Assembly (NCBI GenBank): GCA_949290295.1
Contig: CASERH010000024.1
Span: 1-37,987, forward strand
Length of the DNA: 37,987 bases
Reading direction: 5' to 3'
Source: an uncultured Pseudomonadota bacterium
GTDB taxonomy: Bacteria > Pseudomonadota > Alphaproteobacteria > RF32 > CAG-239
Shown here one piece after another: positions 16,654-24,693 of the stretch. The first letter of the stretch is position 1. The number at the start of each line of letters is the position of its first letter. The position numbers and the translations under genes were made by a program. The notes under the pieces were generated by a model. The model ran no database searches. It was not told where the DNA came from and saw nothing but the letters and a program-made list of their open reading frames with translations.

Positions 16654-17778
16654 ATGACATTAACTAGTAATTTTAACCAAATAAAAGCTGAACTTTCTTC
16701 GTTTTTGCTTTCGTGTAATTTGAATAATAATCAAATAAATGAAATACTATCTGATGAATTTATAAATGGAATACTTGATTTATGTCAGCAAGAGCCTAGT
16801 GGAGATGAGTTCATTGCTCTAATAAGAAATTTTTCCTCTGAAGAAGATTTATATAGCATAAGTAGTATGCAAAAAGAATTTCAATATCAATTAACTACAG
16901 ATAGTTACTTTACTAGGGTTATACAGTATACAATTGATTCTCTCAAAGAAATTGATATATCATTTATAGAAACAAGAATAAGCAGTTCAGATGATTCTTC
17001 AATAAATTCTGAAAATGTAAAAAAAGCAAGGATAGGTGTTGGATTAGGACTTACAGTTCTTAAGGCTTCTGCCTCGGTAAAAGCTATTGCAGGACAATTA
17101 GGGATATATACACAGCTTGCAGTCGGGACTTATGAGCAAGAGCAGAAAATACAAAACATTTTAAATAACATGGATGCTGAATTGTGGGCTGTTGCTACAG
17201 GTGTGAGAGGTGCTTTTTCTACCGCACATAAACAATCTTCGCCATTGGCACTTGACTTGGATGGAGATGGGGTTGAAACAACAACAGTAGAATCAGGTGT
17301 CTATTTTGATCATGATGATAATGGTTTTGCCGAAAAATCAGGTTGGGTCGGAAAAGATGATGGTTTGTTGGTTCGTGATATTAATAACAATGGACTGATT
17401 GATGATGGAACGGAGTTGTTTGGCAATAACTCCGTTCTTTCGTCTGGTAAAAAAGCCGCTAATGGGTTTGAGGCTTTAGCTGATTTAGATAGTAATGCTG
17501 ATGGTGTTTTTAATAGTTCTGATGCGGCATGGAACCAAGTTAAAGTTTGGAAAGATGCCAATCAAAACGGCAAAGTTGATAGCGGTGAGCTTTTGACTTT
17601 AGAACAAGCCGGTGTTAGTGGTATTAATTTAAATTATGAAAACGAAACAACAACCGATGAAAATGGTAATCAACATAAGCAAACCGGCACATTTATTAAA
17701 ACAGACGGCAAAGAGACTTGCTTCTGGCTCGTAAGCTCACTCTTGTTCGCTAACTCGCTGCGGTCACTTGTTTTTTAA
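16654..17778 (+). CDS. RTX/hemolysin-type calcium-binding protein, C-terminally truncated
   Basis: 374 residues. A helical N-terminal half (1-190) of unknown type is followed by the Asp/Gly/Asn-rich module seen in large RTX and adhesin proteins: SPLALDLDGDGVETT, FDHDDNGFAEKSGWVGKDDG, LLVRDINNNGLIDDGTELFG, ALADLDSNADGVFNSSDAAW and VWKDANQNGKVDSGELLTL, i.e. several EF-hand-like calcium loops. Relatives normally run on for hundreds of residues, but here the frame changes character after TGTFIKTDGKE and stops 20 residues later with a hydrophobic tail (TCFWLVSSLLFANS...). GGAGAAAAATA precedes the ATG. No signal peptide, which is common for type I-secreted proteins, but the C-terminal secretion signal would be lost. 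Confidence 0.75.
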   Translation: MTLTSNFNQIKAELSSFLLSCNLNNNQINEILSDEFINGILDLCQQEPSGDEFIALIRNFSSEEDLYSISSMQKEFQYQLTTDSYFTRVIQYTIDSLKEIDISFIETRISSSDDSSINSENVKKARIGVGLGLTVLKASASVKAIAGQLGIYTQLAVGTYEQEQKIQNILNNMDAELWAVATGVRGAFSTAHKQSSPLALDLDGDGVETTTVESGVYFDHDDNGFAEKSGWVGKDDGLLVRDINNNGLIDDGTELFGNNSVLSSGKKAANGFEALADLDSNADGVFNSSDAAWNQVKVWKDANQNGKVDSGELLTLEQAGVSGINLNYENETTTDENGNQHKQTGTFIKTDGKETCFWLVSSLLFANSLRSLVF

Positions 17779-17920
17779 TCTTTGATTCGGCAACTTACAT
17801 TGCCTCTCAAAGATAACAAAACTACGCCTCCTTAAAGTCAAAAAACACCGGAGCATCGATGTTTTTTGTCCTCGAGCCCGACCCAAGTGGGCCGTGAGTT
17901 CAAGCCTTAATCAACTTTAA
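17779..17920. other. Gene-free remnant sequence between the truncated gene and tRNA-Thr
   Basis: No coding frame is supported. It contains a hairpin with arms CAAAAAACA and TGTTTTTTG near 17839-17868 and a short CCCA/TGGG hairpin. From about 17711 the base composition is more GC-rich than in the gene upstream, so this appears to be sequence joined to the calcium-binding gene when it was truncated. Confidence 0.4.
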
Positions 17921-17950
17921 AAACAAAAAAGCGCCTTTGAAAGGCGCATT
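17921..17950 (-). terminator. Intrinsic terminator after tRNA-Thr
   Basis: GCGCCTT and AAGGCGC pair across a 3-nt loop (17931-17947). On the minus strand a TTTTTTGTTTTT tract follows, 10-15 nt beyond the tRNA 3' end. Confidence 0.85.
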
Positions 17951-17960
17951 TTGTTTTTAA

Positions 17961-18036
17961 TGGTGCCGATTGAGAGACTTGAACTCCCGACCCACTGATT
18001 ACAAATCAGTTGCTCTACCAACTGAGCTAAATCGGC
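17961..18036 (-). tRNA. tRNA-Thr (anticodon TGT)
   Basis: 76 nt on the minus strand with encoded CCA. The acceptor stem GCCGATT pairs with AATCGGC; D arm AGCTCAGTTGGTAGAGC; anticodon stem ACTGA/TCAGT with loop TTTGTAA; T arm GGGAG/CTCTC-type with TTCAAGT. The anticodon TGT reads ACN threonine codons. The 3' end faces the AT-rich accessory block, the usual geometry for integration at a tRNA gene, but no integrase is in the window. Confidence 0.97.
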
Positions 18037-18117
18037 ATAACCTTTGCCCCTTATAAAATACACAAACCGCCTTGTCAACAAAAATATGCCGCCCAAAGAT
18101 AAACTTCTGCAAAAAAT

Positions 18118-18147
18118 ATTTGCAAACTCCCCGCAAATGGATAATAT
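18118..18147 (+). promoter_or_regulatory. Candidate promoter and operator of the ArsR/SmtB gene
   Basis: TTGCAA (18120-18125), a 16-nt spacer, then TAATAT (18142-18147), close to the ATG at 18166. An inverted repeat ATTTGC (18118-18123) / GCAAAT (18133-18138) overlaps the -35 and spacer, placed as an autoregulatory operator would be. Motif reading only. Confidence 0.45.
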
Positions 18148-18165
18148 AAAAACGGAGTTTATGAT

Positions 18166-18516
18166 ATGGAAAAATTACACCACCACCATGATGATACCGA
18201 GGCAATGCTCAAAAAAATGCCTTGCCCTCAGGCCTTTGAGAACGTATCCGCCACCTTTGGGCTGATCGCCGATTCCTCGCGCCTCAAAATCTTATGGCTT
18301 TTGTGCCACTGTGAAGAATGTGTCAACAATATCGCCGCCGCTGTTAACATGAGCTCTCCGGCTGTTTCCCACCACCTAAGGCTTCTAAAACAAGCGGGCC
18401 TTCTTGCCAGCCGCAGAGACGGCAAAGAAATGTTCTACAAACTCTCCGATACCCCGGAGGCCAAACTCCTCCACAAAGCTATTGATGATATTTTTGATAT
18501 GAGCTGCCCTCGCTAA
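18166..18516 (+). CDS. ArsR/SmtB-family metal-sensing repressor
   Basis: 116 residues, a dimeric winged-helix DNA-binding repressor that releases DNA on binding metal. Recognition helix region NMSSPAVSHHLRLLKQAGLL, wing SRRDGKEMFYKL. Candidate metal ligands: H5-H8 and D9-D10 near the N-terminus, C20 (MPCP), and C47, C49 and C52 in LLCHCEECVNN. This resembles the N-terminal plus alpha-3 site of CadC-type sensors; an alpha-5-type H/D pair (LLHKAIDD) is also present. A CGGAG site 8 nt upstream fixes the start. The neighbouring promoter carries a matching inverted repeat, so the HMA-ATPase pair is the likely target. Metal identity (Zn, Cd or Pb) is inference. Confidence 0.88.
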   Translation: MEKLHHHHDDTEAMLKKMPCPQAFENVSATFGLIADSSRLKILWLLCHCEECVNNIAAAVNMSSPAVSHHLRLLKQAGLLASRRDGKEMFYKLSDTPEAKLLHKAIDDIFDMSCPR

Positions 18517-18527
18517 AATAAAGAGAC

Positions 18528-18556
18528 TTGACAAGGAATTATTTTTGCCATACAAT
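18528..18556 (+). promoter_or_regulatory. Strong promoter of the metal-efflux operon
   Basis: A perfect TTGACA (18528-18533), a 17-nt spacer, then TACAAT (18551-18556). It is the best consensus promoter seen in the window and reads into the HMA protein gene at 18591. Confidence 0.8.
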
Positions 18557-18582
18557 TAAACATATATTTAATTGTTTAATTG
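18553..18582 (+). promoter_or_regulatory. Inverted-repeat operator over the -10/start region
   Basis: CAATTAAAC (18553-18561) and GTTTAATTG (18574-18582) form a perfect 9-bp inverted repeat with a 12-nt centre, and an inner CAATTAAA/TTTAATTG pairing is also possible. It is AT-rich and overlaps the -10, as in SmtB/CadC/CzrA operators. Likely bound by the ArsR/SmtB protein encoded at 18166. Confidence 0.7.
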
Positions 18583-18590
18583 AGGTAGCC

Positions 18591-18809
18591 ATGCAAAAAA
18601 CTTACACAATAGAAAATTTAGACTGTGCCAACTGCGCCGCCGAACTGGAAAATGCCTTGCGAAATATTAAAGGAATCAACACCGCCACGGTTAGTTTCAT
18701 GGCTCAAAAACTCTACATTGATTTTGCAGATGATGAAGAAACCGTCATGAAAGAAGTTCGCCGCATTGCCGCAAAAATTGAACCAGACTGCGAGATAACC
18801 AATGACTAA
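18591..18809 (+). CDS. Stand-alone HMA heavy-metal-binding domain protein
   Basis: 72 residues, ferredoxin-like HMA fold: MQKTYTIENLDCANCAAELE with metal-binding C12 and C15. The DCANCA form is typical of Zn/Cd ATPase N-terminal domains. A further Cys sits near the C-terminus (EPDCEITND). GAGGTAG precedes the ATG at 18591; an upstream in-frame ATG at 18528 lies in the promoter -35 and is rejected. It overlaps the ATPase gene by 8 nt in a different frame, so the domain usually fused to the pump is encoded separately and is probably translationally coupled. Confidence 0.88.
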   Translation: MQKTYTIENLDCANCAAELENALRNIKGINTATVSFMAQKLYIDFADDEETVMKEVRRIAAKIEPDCEITND

Positions 18810-20631
18810 GCTATTAAAAAAACGCCTATACAAAATCATCATTTCCGGCTTGTTTTTTTTCTCAGCCCTTATTTTGCCCTTGCCGCCAAAAATTTATCTT
18901 GCTTTTTTGGTTGTCGCCTATTTGGTAGTCGGGCTTGACATTATCCGCAAATCTGCCCGCAATATCAAAAACGGTCGTATTTTTGATGAGAATTTGCTGA
19001 TGACAATTGCCACATTAGCGGCTTTTGCCATCAAACAATACCCAGAGGCCGTGGCGGTCATGTTGTTTTATGAGGTTGGTGAATTTTTTCAAACTTATGC
19101 CGTCAACCGCTCCCGCAAGTCCATTGCCTCGCTGATGAACATTCGTCCCGATTATGCCAACATCATCAAAGGCGAAGAAGTTATCACCTCCGCGCCCGAA
19201 AAAGTTGCACTTGGTGATACTGTCTTGATTCGCCCCGGAGAAAGAGTTCCCTTAGACGGCATCATCACCAAAGGAGCTTCAAGCCTGGATACCTCTGCCC
19301 TCACCGGAGAATCTTTGCCTCGCAATGTTGAAAAAGGAGATCAGATTATCTCCGGCTGCATTAACCAAGGCGGAACCCTAGAGGTAAAAGTCACCAGTTT
19401 GTTTAAGGATTCGACCGTGGCCAAAATTTTGGAACTGGTAGAAAATGCTTCTGCCAAAAAGGCCAGTGTTGAAAACCTCATCACCCGCTTTGCCAAATAT
19501 TATACCCCGGCAGTTGTTTTCTTGGCTCTTGCACTTGCGGTTATTCCTCCCCTTTGTGGTTATTTAGATTTTGAGACCTGGCTATACCGAGCCATCACTT
19601 TCTTGGTTATTTCCTGCCCTTGCGCTTTGGTAATTTCCGTTCCGCTCAGTTTTTTTGGCGGCATCGGCAGAGCCTCAAGAGAAGGAATTTTGGTCAAAGG
19701 CAGTGTATATTTAGAAAGCCTTGCCAAAATTCGTTGTTTGGTTTTTGATAAGACCGGCACCTTGACTTATGGCAAATTTGAAGTTGAAAAAATTGTTCCT
19801 CAAGAAGGAGATGCAGATTCCCTTTTGGAGTTGGCCGCCTACGTGGAGGCACACTCATCTCACCCGATTGCCGTCTCCATCAAAAAACGCTACGGCAAAA
19901 GACTCAAACTCTCCCGCCTCACCGGTGATGTTGAAGAAATGCCGGGACTCGGTGTCAAAGCCGTTGTTGATGGCAGAATTGTCCATGCTGGCAATGCCAA
20001 ATTAATGAAGAAATTAAACCTGAAAACGCCCAAAGTTTCTGCCGCCGGTTCTTTGGTTTATGTTGCTGCAGACGGCAAATACCTTGGTTATTTGCTCATT
20101 GCCGATCAAATAAGAAAAGATGCCAAAGATGCTTTTGTCTCACTTAACAACTTAGGCATCAAACAAACCGTCATGCTCACCGGCGACCGCAAACAAATTG
20201 CCCAAAGCATTGCCGATAAACTAAAAATCAGCACCATATTTGCAGAACTTTTGCCGGCAGACAAAGTCAACCATTTGGAAACCTGCTTGGCACAAAACCC
20301 CGGCCAAGTAGCCTTTATTGGTGATGGCATTAACGATGCCCCCAGCCTGGCTCGTGCCGATATCGGCATTGCCATGGGCGGTATTGGCTCTGATGCGGCA
20401 ATAGAAGCCGCCGATATCGTGATAATGGATGACAAACTTTCAAAGATTGCCGCCGCCATCAAAATAGCCCGCCGCACCCTCTTTATTGCCAAAGAAAACA
20501 TTATCTTTGCGCTTGCCGTGAAATTTTTGGTTTTAGGCCTTGGCGCTTTTGGTGAAGTTTCTATTTGGGCAGCGGTATTCGCTGATGTCGGCGTTTCCGT
20601 CATTGCCATCCTAAACGCAATCAGAGTTTAA
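18802..20631 (+). CDS. P1B-type heavy-metal (Zn/Cd/Pb) efflux ATPase
   Basis: 609 residues, an inner-membrane metal pump of the ZntA/CadA group. TGES actuator motif near 168; membrane C272-P273-C274 (SCPCALVISVPLSFFGG); phosphorylation site D316 (DKTGTLT); H354-P355 (SSHPIA); hinge GDGINDAP from residue 507; last-helix D in AVFADVGVSVIAILNA. The CPC motif with this final-helix pattern points to divalent Zn/Cd/Pb rather than Cu. It lacks its own N-terminal HMA domain, which is supplied by the overlapping upstream gene. Start at 18802 with 8-nt overlap. Confidence 0.93.
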   Translation: MTKLLKKRLYKIIISGLFFFSALILPLPPKIYLAFLVVAYLVVGLDIIRKSARNIKNGRIFDENLLMTIATLAAFAIKQYPEAVAVMLFYEVGEFFQTYAVNRSRKSIASLMNIRPDYANIIKGEEVITSAPEKVALGDTVLIRPGERVPLDGIITKGASSLDTSALTGESLPRNVEKGDQIISGCINQGGTLEVKVTSLFKDSTVAKILELVENASAKKASVENLITRFAKYYTPAVVFLALALAVIPPLCGYLDFETWLYRAITFLVISCPCALVISVPLSFFGGIGRASREGILVKGSVYLESLAKIRCLVFDKTGTLTYGKFEVEKIVPQEGDADSLLELAAYVEAHSSHPIAVSIKKRYGKRLKLSRLTGDVEEMPGLGVKAVVDGRIVHAGNAKLMKKLNLKTPKVSAAGSLVYVAADGKYLGYLLIADQIRKDAKDAFVSLNNLGIKQTVMLTGDRKQIAQSIADKLKISTIFAELLPADKVNHLETCLAQNPGQVAFIGDGINDAPSLARADIGIAMGGIGSDAAIEAADIVIMDDKLSKIAAAIKIARRTLFIAKENIIFALAVKFLVLGLGAFGEVSIWAAVFADVGVSVIAILNAIRV

Positions 20632-20635
20632 GGGA

Positions 20636-20664
20636 TTGACCGCCAAAGAAACATCTGCTAGCCT
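20636..20664 (+). promoter_or_regulatory. Weak candidate promoter for the AnmK-like gene
   Basis: TTGACC (20636-20641), a 17-nt spacer, then TAGCCT (20659-20664). Good -35, poor -10. It lies 38 nt ahead of the ATG at 20702. Confidence 0.35.
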
Positions 20665-20701
20665 GAAAAAAGGTATAAAATAAGATAAAAGGCACCTTAA
20701 A

Positions 20702-21982
20702 ATGTCTCTCAAAATCATCGGCAACATGACCGGAAATTCCATGGATGCGATTGACCTGGTTTTAACCGAGTTTGACGGCAACAAAATCAAGGATATCTGC
20801 TCTTACAGCAAACCATATGACCAGGCCATGCAAAAAAAGATGGAAGATTTGCGCCATCAGGCCAAAGGTTTAAGCAAAAAAGAGATAGAAAAATTACCAG
20901 GTTTTCAGGCCCTGCACGATGAATATATCCGCCAAATTGCCGATTGCATCAATGATATGTGCCAACAAAACAAAATTGATAAAGATAGCATTGATGCCAT
21001 TGGTTTTCACGGCAAAACCTTAGACCATAATCCTCCCTCACAGGCAAAAAGGGTTGGAAATTTGTCCTACACCGTACAAATGGGCTCCGGCCAAATGCTG
21101 GCAGATTTAACCGGAATTAAGGTTGTTTACGACTTTCGCTCTTTGCCTTTAATGCTGGGTTTTGAGGGTGCGCCCTTGGTGCCTCCGCACAATGCCCATA
21201 TCTCCGCCGCTCAAGGAGATTGCATATATTACAACGGCGGCAACACCGCTAATTTTGCCATTATATCAAAAGGAACCGTCAAAATCGGCTCTGATGCCGG
21301 CCCGTTTAATGAATATACGGACAACTTCATCCGCCGCCACACGAATTTGCCCTATGATGAAAACGCCAACTTCGGCAAAGCCGGCAAGCTAAATATGAAA
21401 ATGTTGCAAAAGCTATTTGACTTTGGACGAGATTTCTACGAACAAACATTGCCCAAATCCGGAGACCCCGCTTATTACCACAAAGACGAGATTTTTCAAT
21501 ATGTAGAAAAAGAAAATATTCCTTTTAATGACGCTGTGCATACTTTTGAATATTTTGCAGGCTATATTGCCGCCCATGCCTTGAGCCTGATTCCTCAAGA
21601 GATAGAATTGCCAGGCAAGATTGTTCTCTTTGGCGGCGGTTGGAAGAATCCCCTCGCCCGCCAAGGTTTCACTGATTTACTATCCGGCAAAGGAGAGGTT
21701 TTGCCCGAACACCAAAAACAATTTGCGGCACTAAAACAACGGTTTCAAAAAAAGCCCTCAATTTGCACCTCAGAATTTGAGAACTTTATGGAAGCGCGCC
21801 TAATGGCAGACCTCGCTCGCTATAAGCTGGAAGATAAAACATGGGAACTGCCGGAATTCATCAACAGCGGCAAAAAAATTGTTTGCGGAATCATCGCCTG
21901 CCCCCAACCTGACCGCCATGTTTATGATGATTGCATAAACACCGCCGCCAAAGGTTGGGAACAAGAACAAAAAGGATTCTAA
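20702..21982 (+). CDS. anmK: Anhydro-N-acetylmuramic acid kinase family protein
   Basis: AnmK phosphorylates and opens 1,6-anhydro-MurNAc during peptidoglycan recycling. 426 residues, longer than the usual about 370. The ATP-site signature is [20 protein letters not shown], compared with GTMSGTSLDGxD in standard Anm[15 protein letters not shown] and the [20 protein letters not shown] and LFGGGWKNP segments fit the sugar-kinase ASKHA fold. The substitutions in the first loop and the extra length mean a divergent subgroup or altered substrate is possible. Its stop overlaps the convergent aspS stop by 4 nt. Confidence 0.8.
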   Translation: MSLKIIGNMTGNSMDAIDLVLTEFDGNKIKDICSYSKPYDQAMQKKMEDLRHQAKGLSKKEIEKLPGFQALHDEYIRQIADCINDMCQQNKIDKDSIDAIGFHGKTLDHNPPSQAKRVGNLSYTVQMGSGQMLADLTGIKVVYDFRSLPLMLGFEGAPLVPPHNAHISAAQGDCIYYNGGNTANFAIISKGTVKIGSDAGPFNEYTDNFIRRHTNLPYDENANFGKAGKLNMKMLQKLFDFGRDFYEQTLPKSGDPAYYHKDEIFQYVEKENIPFNDAVHTFEYFAGYIAAHALSLIPQEIELPGKIVLFGGGWKNPLARQGFTDLLSGKGEVLPEHQKQFAALKQRFQKKPSICTSEFENFMEARLMADLARYKLEDKTWELPEFINSGKKIVCGIIACPQPDRHVYDDCINTAAKGWEQEQKGF

Positions 21983-23745
21983 TCCAGATTAATTTTAATG
22001 TGCAAATCTTTAAGTTGTTGCTCGGTTACTTCATTTGGAGCCTGCATCATCAAATCTTGAGCCTTACCGTTCAAGGGGAAGGCAATCACGTCTCTGATAA
22101 CTTCTTCATCCAAAAGCAACATAATCAATCTGTCCACACCATAAGCAGAGCCCGCGTGCGGAGGAGCGCCAAACTTAAAGGCACTGATCATGCCGCCAAA
22201 TTTGTTATCAACCACGCTGTGGTCATAGCCGGCAATCTCAAAAGCCTTATACATAATATCCGGCTCATGGTTGCGCACCGCACCGGAGAGCAGCTCAACA
22301 CCGTTGCAAACAAAGTCATACTGGTAAGCCAAAATATCCAAAGGATTTTTATTAAGCAAAGCATCCATTCCGCCCTGTGGCATAGAGAACGGATTATGAG
22401 AGAACTCAACGGCACCGGTTTCTTCATTTTCCTCATAAAACGGAAAATCGACAATCCAGCACATCTTGAAAGAGTTCTTATCAATCAAGCCGAGTTCCTC
22501 GCCAACCCTATTGCGCAAACGGCCGCTGAACTTGTCAAACTTCATGCCCTTGCCGATAACAAATAAGATGGCATCACCCTGCTTGGCATTAAGAGAATTT
22601 TGGATATTGGCAAGCTTGTCTTGGTCAAAGAACTTGGCAATACCTTTGGCCCCGGCCTCTGCAAAAGCAATATAAGCAACACCGCCCATATTTTCTTCCT
22701 TAGCAAAAGCATCCAACTTGTCAAAGAAAGAACGAGGCTTGTCTCCGGCAGAAGATACCACCATCGCCTTGACTTTGTCCCCTTCTTTAACTCTTGTGTC
22801 ATAAACACCAAAACCGGATTCGCCAAAAATTTCCGTTGCATCTTGCCAAATAAGAGGATTACGCAAATCGGGCTTATCAGAACCATACTCAAACATAGCC
22901 TTGCGGAAAGGAATATGCACAAACGGAGCTTGGTCAACCGTTTTGCCGAAAGAAAATTCATTAAAAATAGTACCCAAGGTGTGCTCAATAACGGCAAACA
23001 CATCTTCCTGAGTGGCAAAGCTCATTTCCATATCCATTTGGTAGAACTCACCGGGGCTACGGTCTGCTCTGGGGTCTTCATCACGAAAACAAGGGGCAAT
23101 TTGAAAATATTTATCAAAGCCCGAAACCATCAACAACTGCTTAAACTGTTGCGGAGCTTGTGGCAGAGCATAAAACTTACCCGGGTTCAGGCGAGAAGGA
23201 ACCAAAAAGTCGCGCGCACCTTCGGGAGAAGAAGCCGTCAAAATCGGGGTTTGATATTCGGTAAAGCCCTGCTCTCTCATCAATTGACGAGAACGCTCAA
23301 TAACTTTTGAGCGCAACAAAATATTGTTGTGGATTCTCTCTTTGCGCAAATCCAAGAAACGATATTTCAGACGAATTTCCTCCGGAGCATCATCTTCGAT
23401 GGCTACCTGGAAAGGCAAAACCTGAGCCTCGGAATAAACCTCCAACGCGCTGACCTTAATTTCAATATCCCCTGTCGGCATATGTTTATTAACACTCTCA
23501 CGAGCAACAACTTTGCCGGAAAATCCGACCACCGATTCGGGGCGCAAAGCCTGAACTTTTTCAAACAAATCGGAATTGCTGTCGACCACGCATTGAGTAA
23601 TTCCGTAATGATCTCGCAAATCAATAAAGCACAAATTACCCAAATTGCGTTTACGATGAATCCAACCGGCGAGTTTCACTTCTTTGCCGATATCTTGTGC
23701 CCGCAGTTCTCCGCAGGTATGCGTCCGATAGCTTTGCATATTCAA
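21979..23745 (-). CDS. aspS: Aspartyl-tRNA synthetase
   Basis: Charges tRNA-Asp. 588 residues, full bacterial-type length. N-terminal OB anticodon-binding domain ([20 protein letters not shown]), class II motif 2 ([20 protein letters not shown]), a GAD-type insertion at about 290-410, and motif 3 ([20 protein letters not shown]). Whether it also charges tRNA-Asn cannot be read from this alone. AAGAGGTTGAAT precedes the ATG. Confidence 0.97.
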   Translation of the reverse strand: MNMQSYRTHTCGELRAQDIGKEVKLAGWIHRKRNLGNLCFIDLRDHYGITQCVVDSNSDLFEKVQALRPESVVGFSGKVVARESVNKHMPTGDIEIKVSALEVYSEAQVLPFQVAIEDDAPEEIRLKYRFLDLRKERIHNNILLRSKVIERSRQLMREQGFTEYQTPILTASSPEGARDFLVPSRLNPGKFYALPQAPQQFKQLLMVSGFDKYFQIAPCFRDEDPRADRSPGEFYQMDMEMSFATQEDVFAVIEHTLGTIFNEFSFGKTVDQAPFVHIPFRKAMFEYGSDKPDLRNPLIWQDATEIFGESGFGVYDTRVKEGDKVKAMVVSSAGDKPRSFFDKLDAFAKEENMGGVAYIAFAEAGAKGIAKFFDQDKLANIQNSLNAKQGDAILFVIGKGMKFDKFSGRLRNRVGEELGLIDKNSFKMCWIVDFPFYEENEETGAVEFSHNPFSMPQGGMDALLNKNPLDILAYQYDFVCNGVELLSGAVRNHEPDIMYKAFEIAGYDHSVVDNKFGGMISAFKFGAPPHAGSAYGVDRLIMLLLDEEVIRDVIAFPLNGKAQDLMMQAPNEVTEQQLKDLHIKINLD

Positions 23746-23827
23746 CCTCTTAAAAAATAGTTTAACTGGAAATAAGTTTTATTACGAAAATCTAGCAAAA
23801 GCAACCTTAAAAGCAAAAATAGAACAA

Positions 23828-23858
23828 AAAAAGGAACCCGTTTTCACAGGTTCCTTGA
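23828..23858 (-). terminator. Intrinsic terminator after the unknown 202-residue gene
   Basis: AAGGAACC pairs with GGTTCCTT (8 bp) around a 10-nt loop; on the minus strand it is followed by TTTTTTT. It lies 14 nt beyond the stop at 23872. Confidence 0.85.
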
Positions 23859-23871
23859 GTTTGATGAGGTC

Positions 23872-24480
23872 CTAGAGGTTCTTATAGCGAACTTTCTTGA
23901 ACTTCGGCTCGATCCCGAGAGCCTCTGCCATCTTACAAACGGCATCCCGCCATCCCTTCTCACCGAGCTTCACTTTGTCTTCGGGAGCCTGGCGCTTGGT
24001 ATTTTCGGTATTGCCTATGATGGCATGAACTGTCCCGTTCTCTTTGCGATAATAGGCATGCACCTTGAGGAACACACTGTCATCGCGGTAGATTTTCTTG
24101 GCCACCGCCCGGAACTTTTCCTGCCAGGCACCGAACCCCTCCGCCGGAGCGGGGAAATCCATCACCGCCGCATCGACCACAAAGTACTTGCAGTCGTTGC
24201 CATACTTGTCCGACTTCGGCTGAAGATCCTTATCCTCCTCGATCACGTAGAAAGGATACAGCTTGTACCGGTCGGCCAAGCTCTTCATGATGTCGAACAT
24301 AGGGCCTTCGCGTTTGCGAAACTCCACAAACAAAACATGTTCAACCCCACCGATCACGACAGTCTTTCCATCACGATACTTGGGGGAATAAGGAGCTAAA
24401 ACAGCCTTCAGAGTAGCAACAGCAGCAGTGTCACTTGCGTCCACAATTGCATAGAGACGCACATTGTCTTTTTTTTGCAT
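23872..24480 (-). CDS. Hypothetical protein, GC-richer than its surroundings
   Basis: 202 residues, soluble, highly charged and basic at the C-terminus (EPKFKKVRYKNL). No signal peptide or membrane segment and no family recognised. It opens MQKKDNVRLYAIVDASDTAA; strand-helix alternation is likely. Codon use favours GC-ending codons (TTC, ATC, AAG, CTC, GTC), unlike both neighbours. No Shine-Dalgarno is visible before the ATG, whose upstream is A/T only, and an inverted repeat (TCATCAG/CTGATGA, 24520-24545) lies about 40 nt upstream. The intact length and own terminator support a real, probably transferred gene. Confidence 0.7.
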   Translation of the reverse strand: MQKKDNVRLYAIVDASDTAAVATLKAVLAPYSPKYRDGKTVVIGGVEHVLFVEFRKREGPMFDIMKSLADRYKLYPFYVIEEDKDLQPKSDKYGNDCKYFVVDAAVMDFPAPAEGFGAWQEKFRAVAKKIYRDDSVFLKVHAYYRKENGTVHAIIGNTENTKRQAPEDKVKLGEKGWRDAVCKMAEALGIEPKFKKVRYKNL

Positions 24481-24693
24481 AAAAATAAAAATTTTGGGTT
24501 TTGTGGTAATATATTCAAATCATCAGAAGCACCACCAACTGATGACGACACAATCCATATAGAATACTTAAATAAGTACCGATGTTATATTTTAATTTTT
24601 TTCCAAATTCAAGAAAAAATTAGCCAAAAATTAAAAAAATCTTAAACTTGTCATGGTAAAAGAGTGAGAAACAAAAAATTGAGAAGATAAATA

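Noticed and set aside
17870..17912. tRNA-like fragment containing GAGTTCAAGCC
   Set aside because: There is no matching T stem, anticodon stem or acceptor, so the resemblance is limited to one short word.
17711..17980. AGAGACTTG at 17712 and again in the tRNA-Thr T arm as an integration attachment pair
   Set aside because: Only 9-10 bases match, a length expected by chance in a window this size, and the same word also occurs at 18522.
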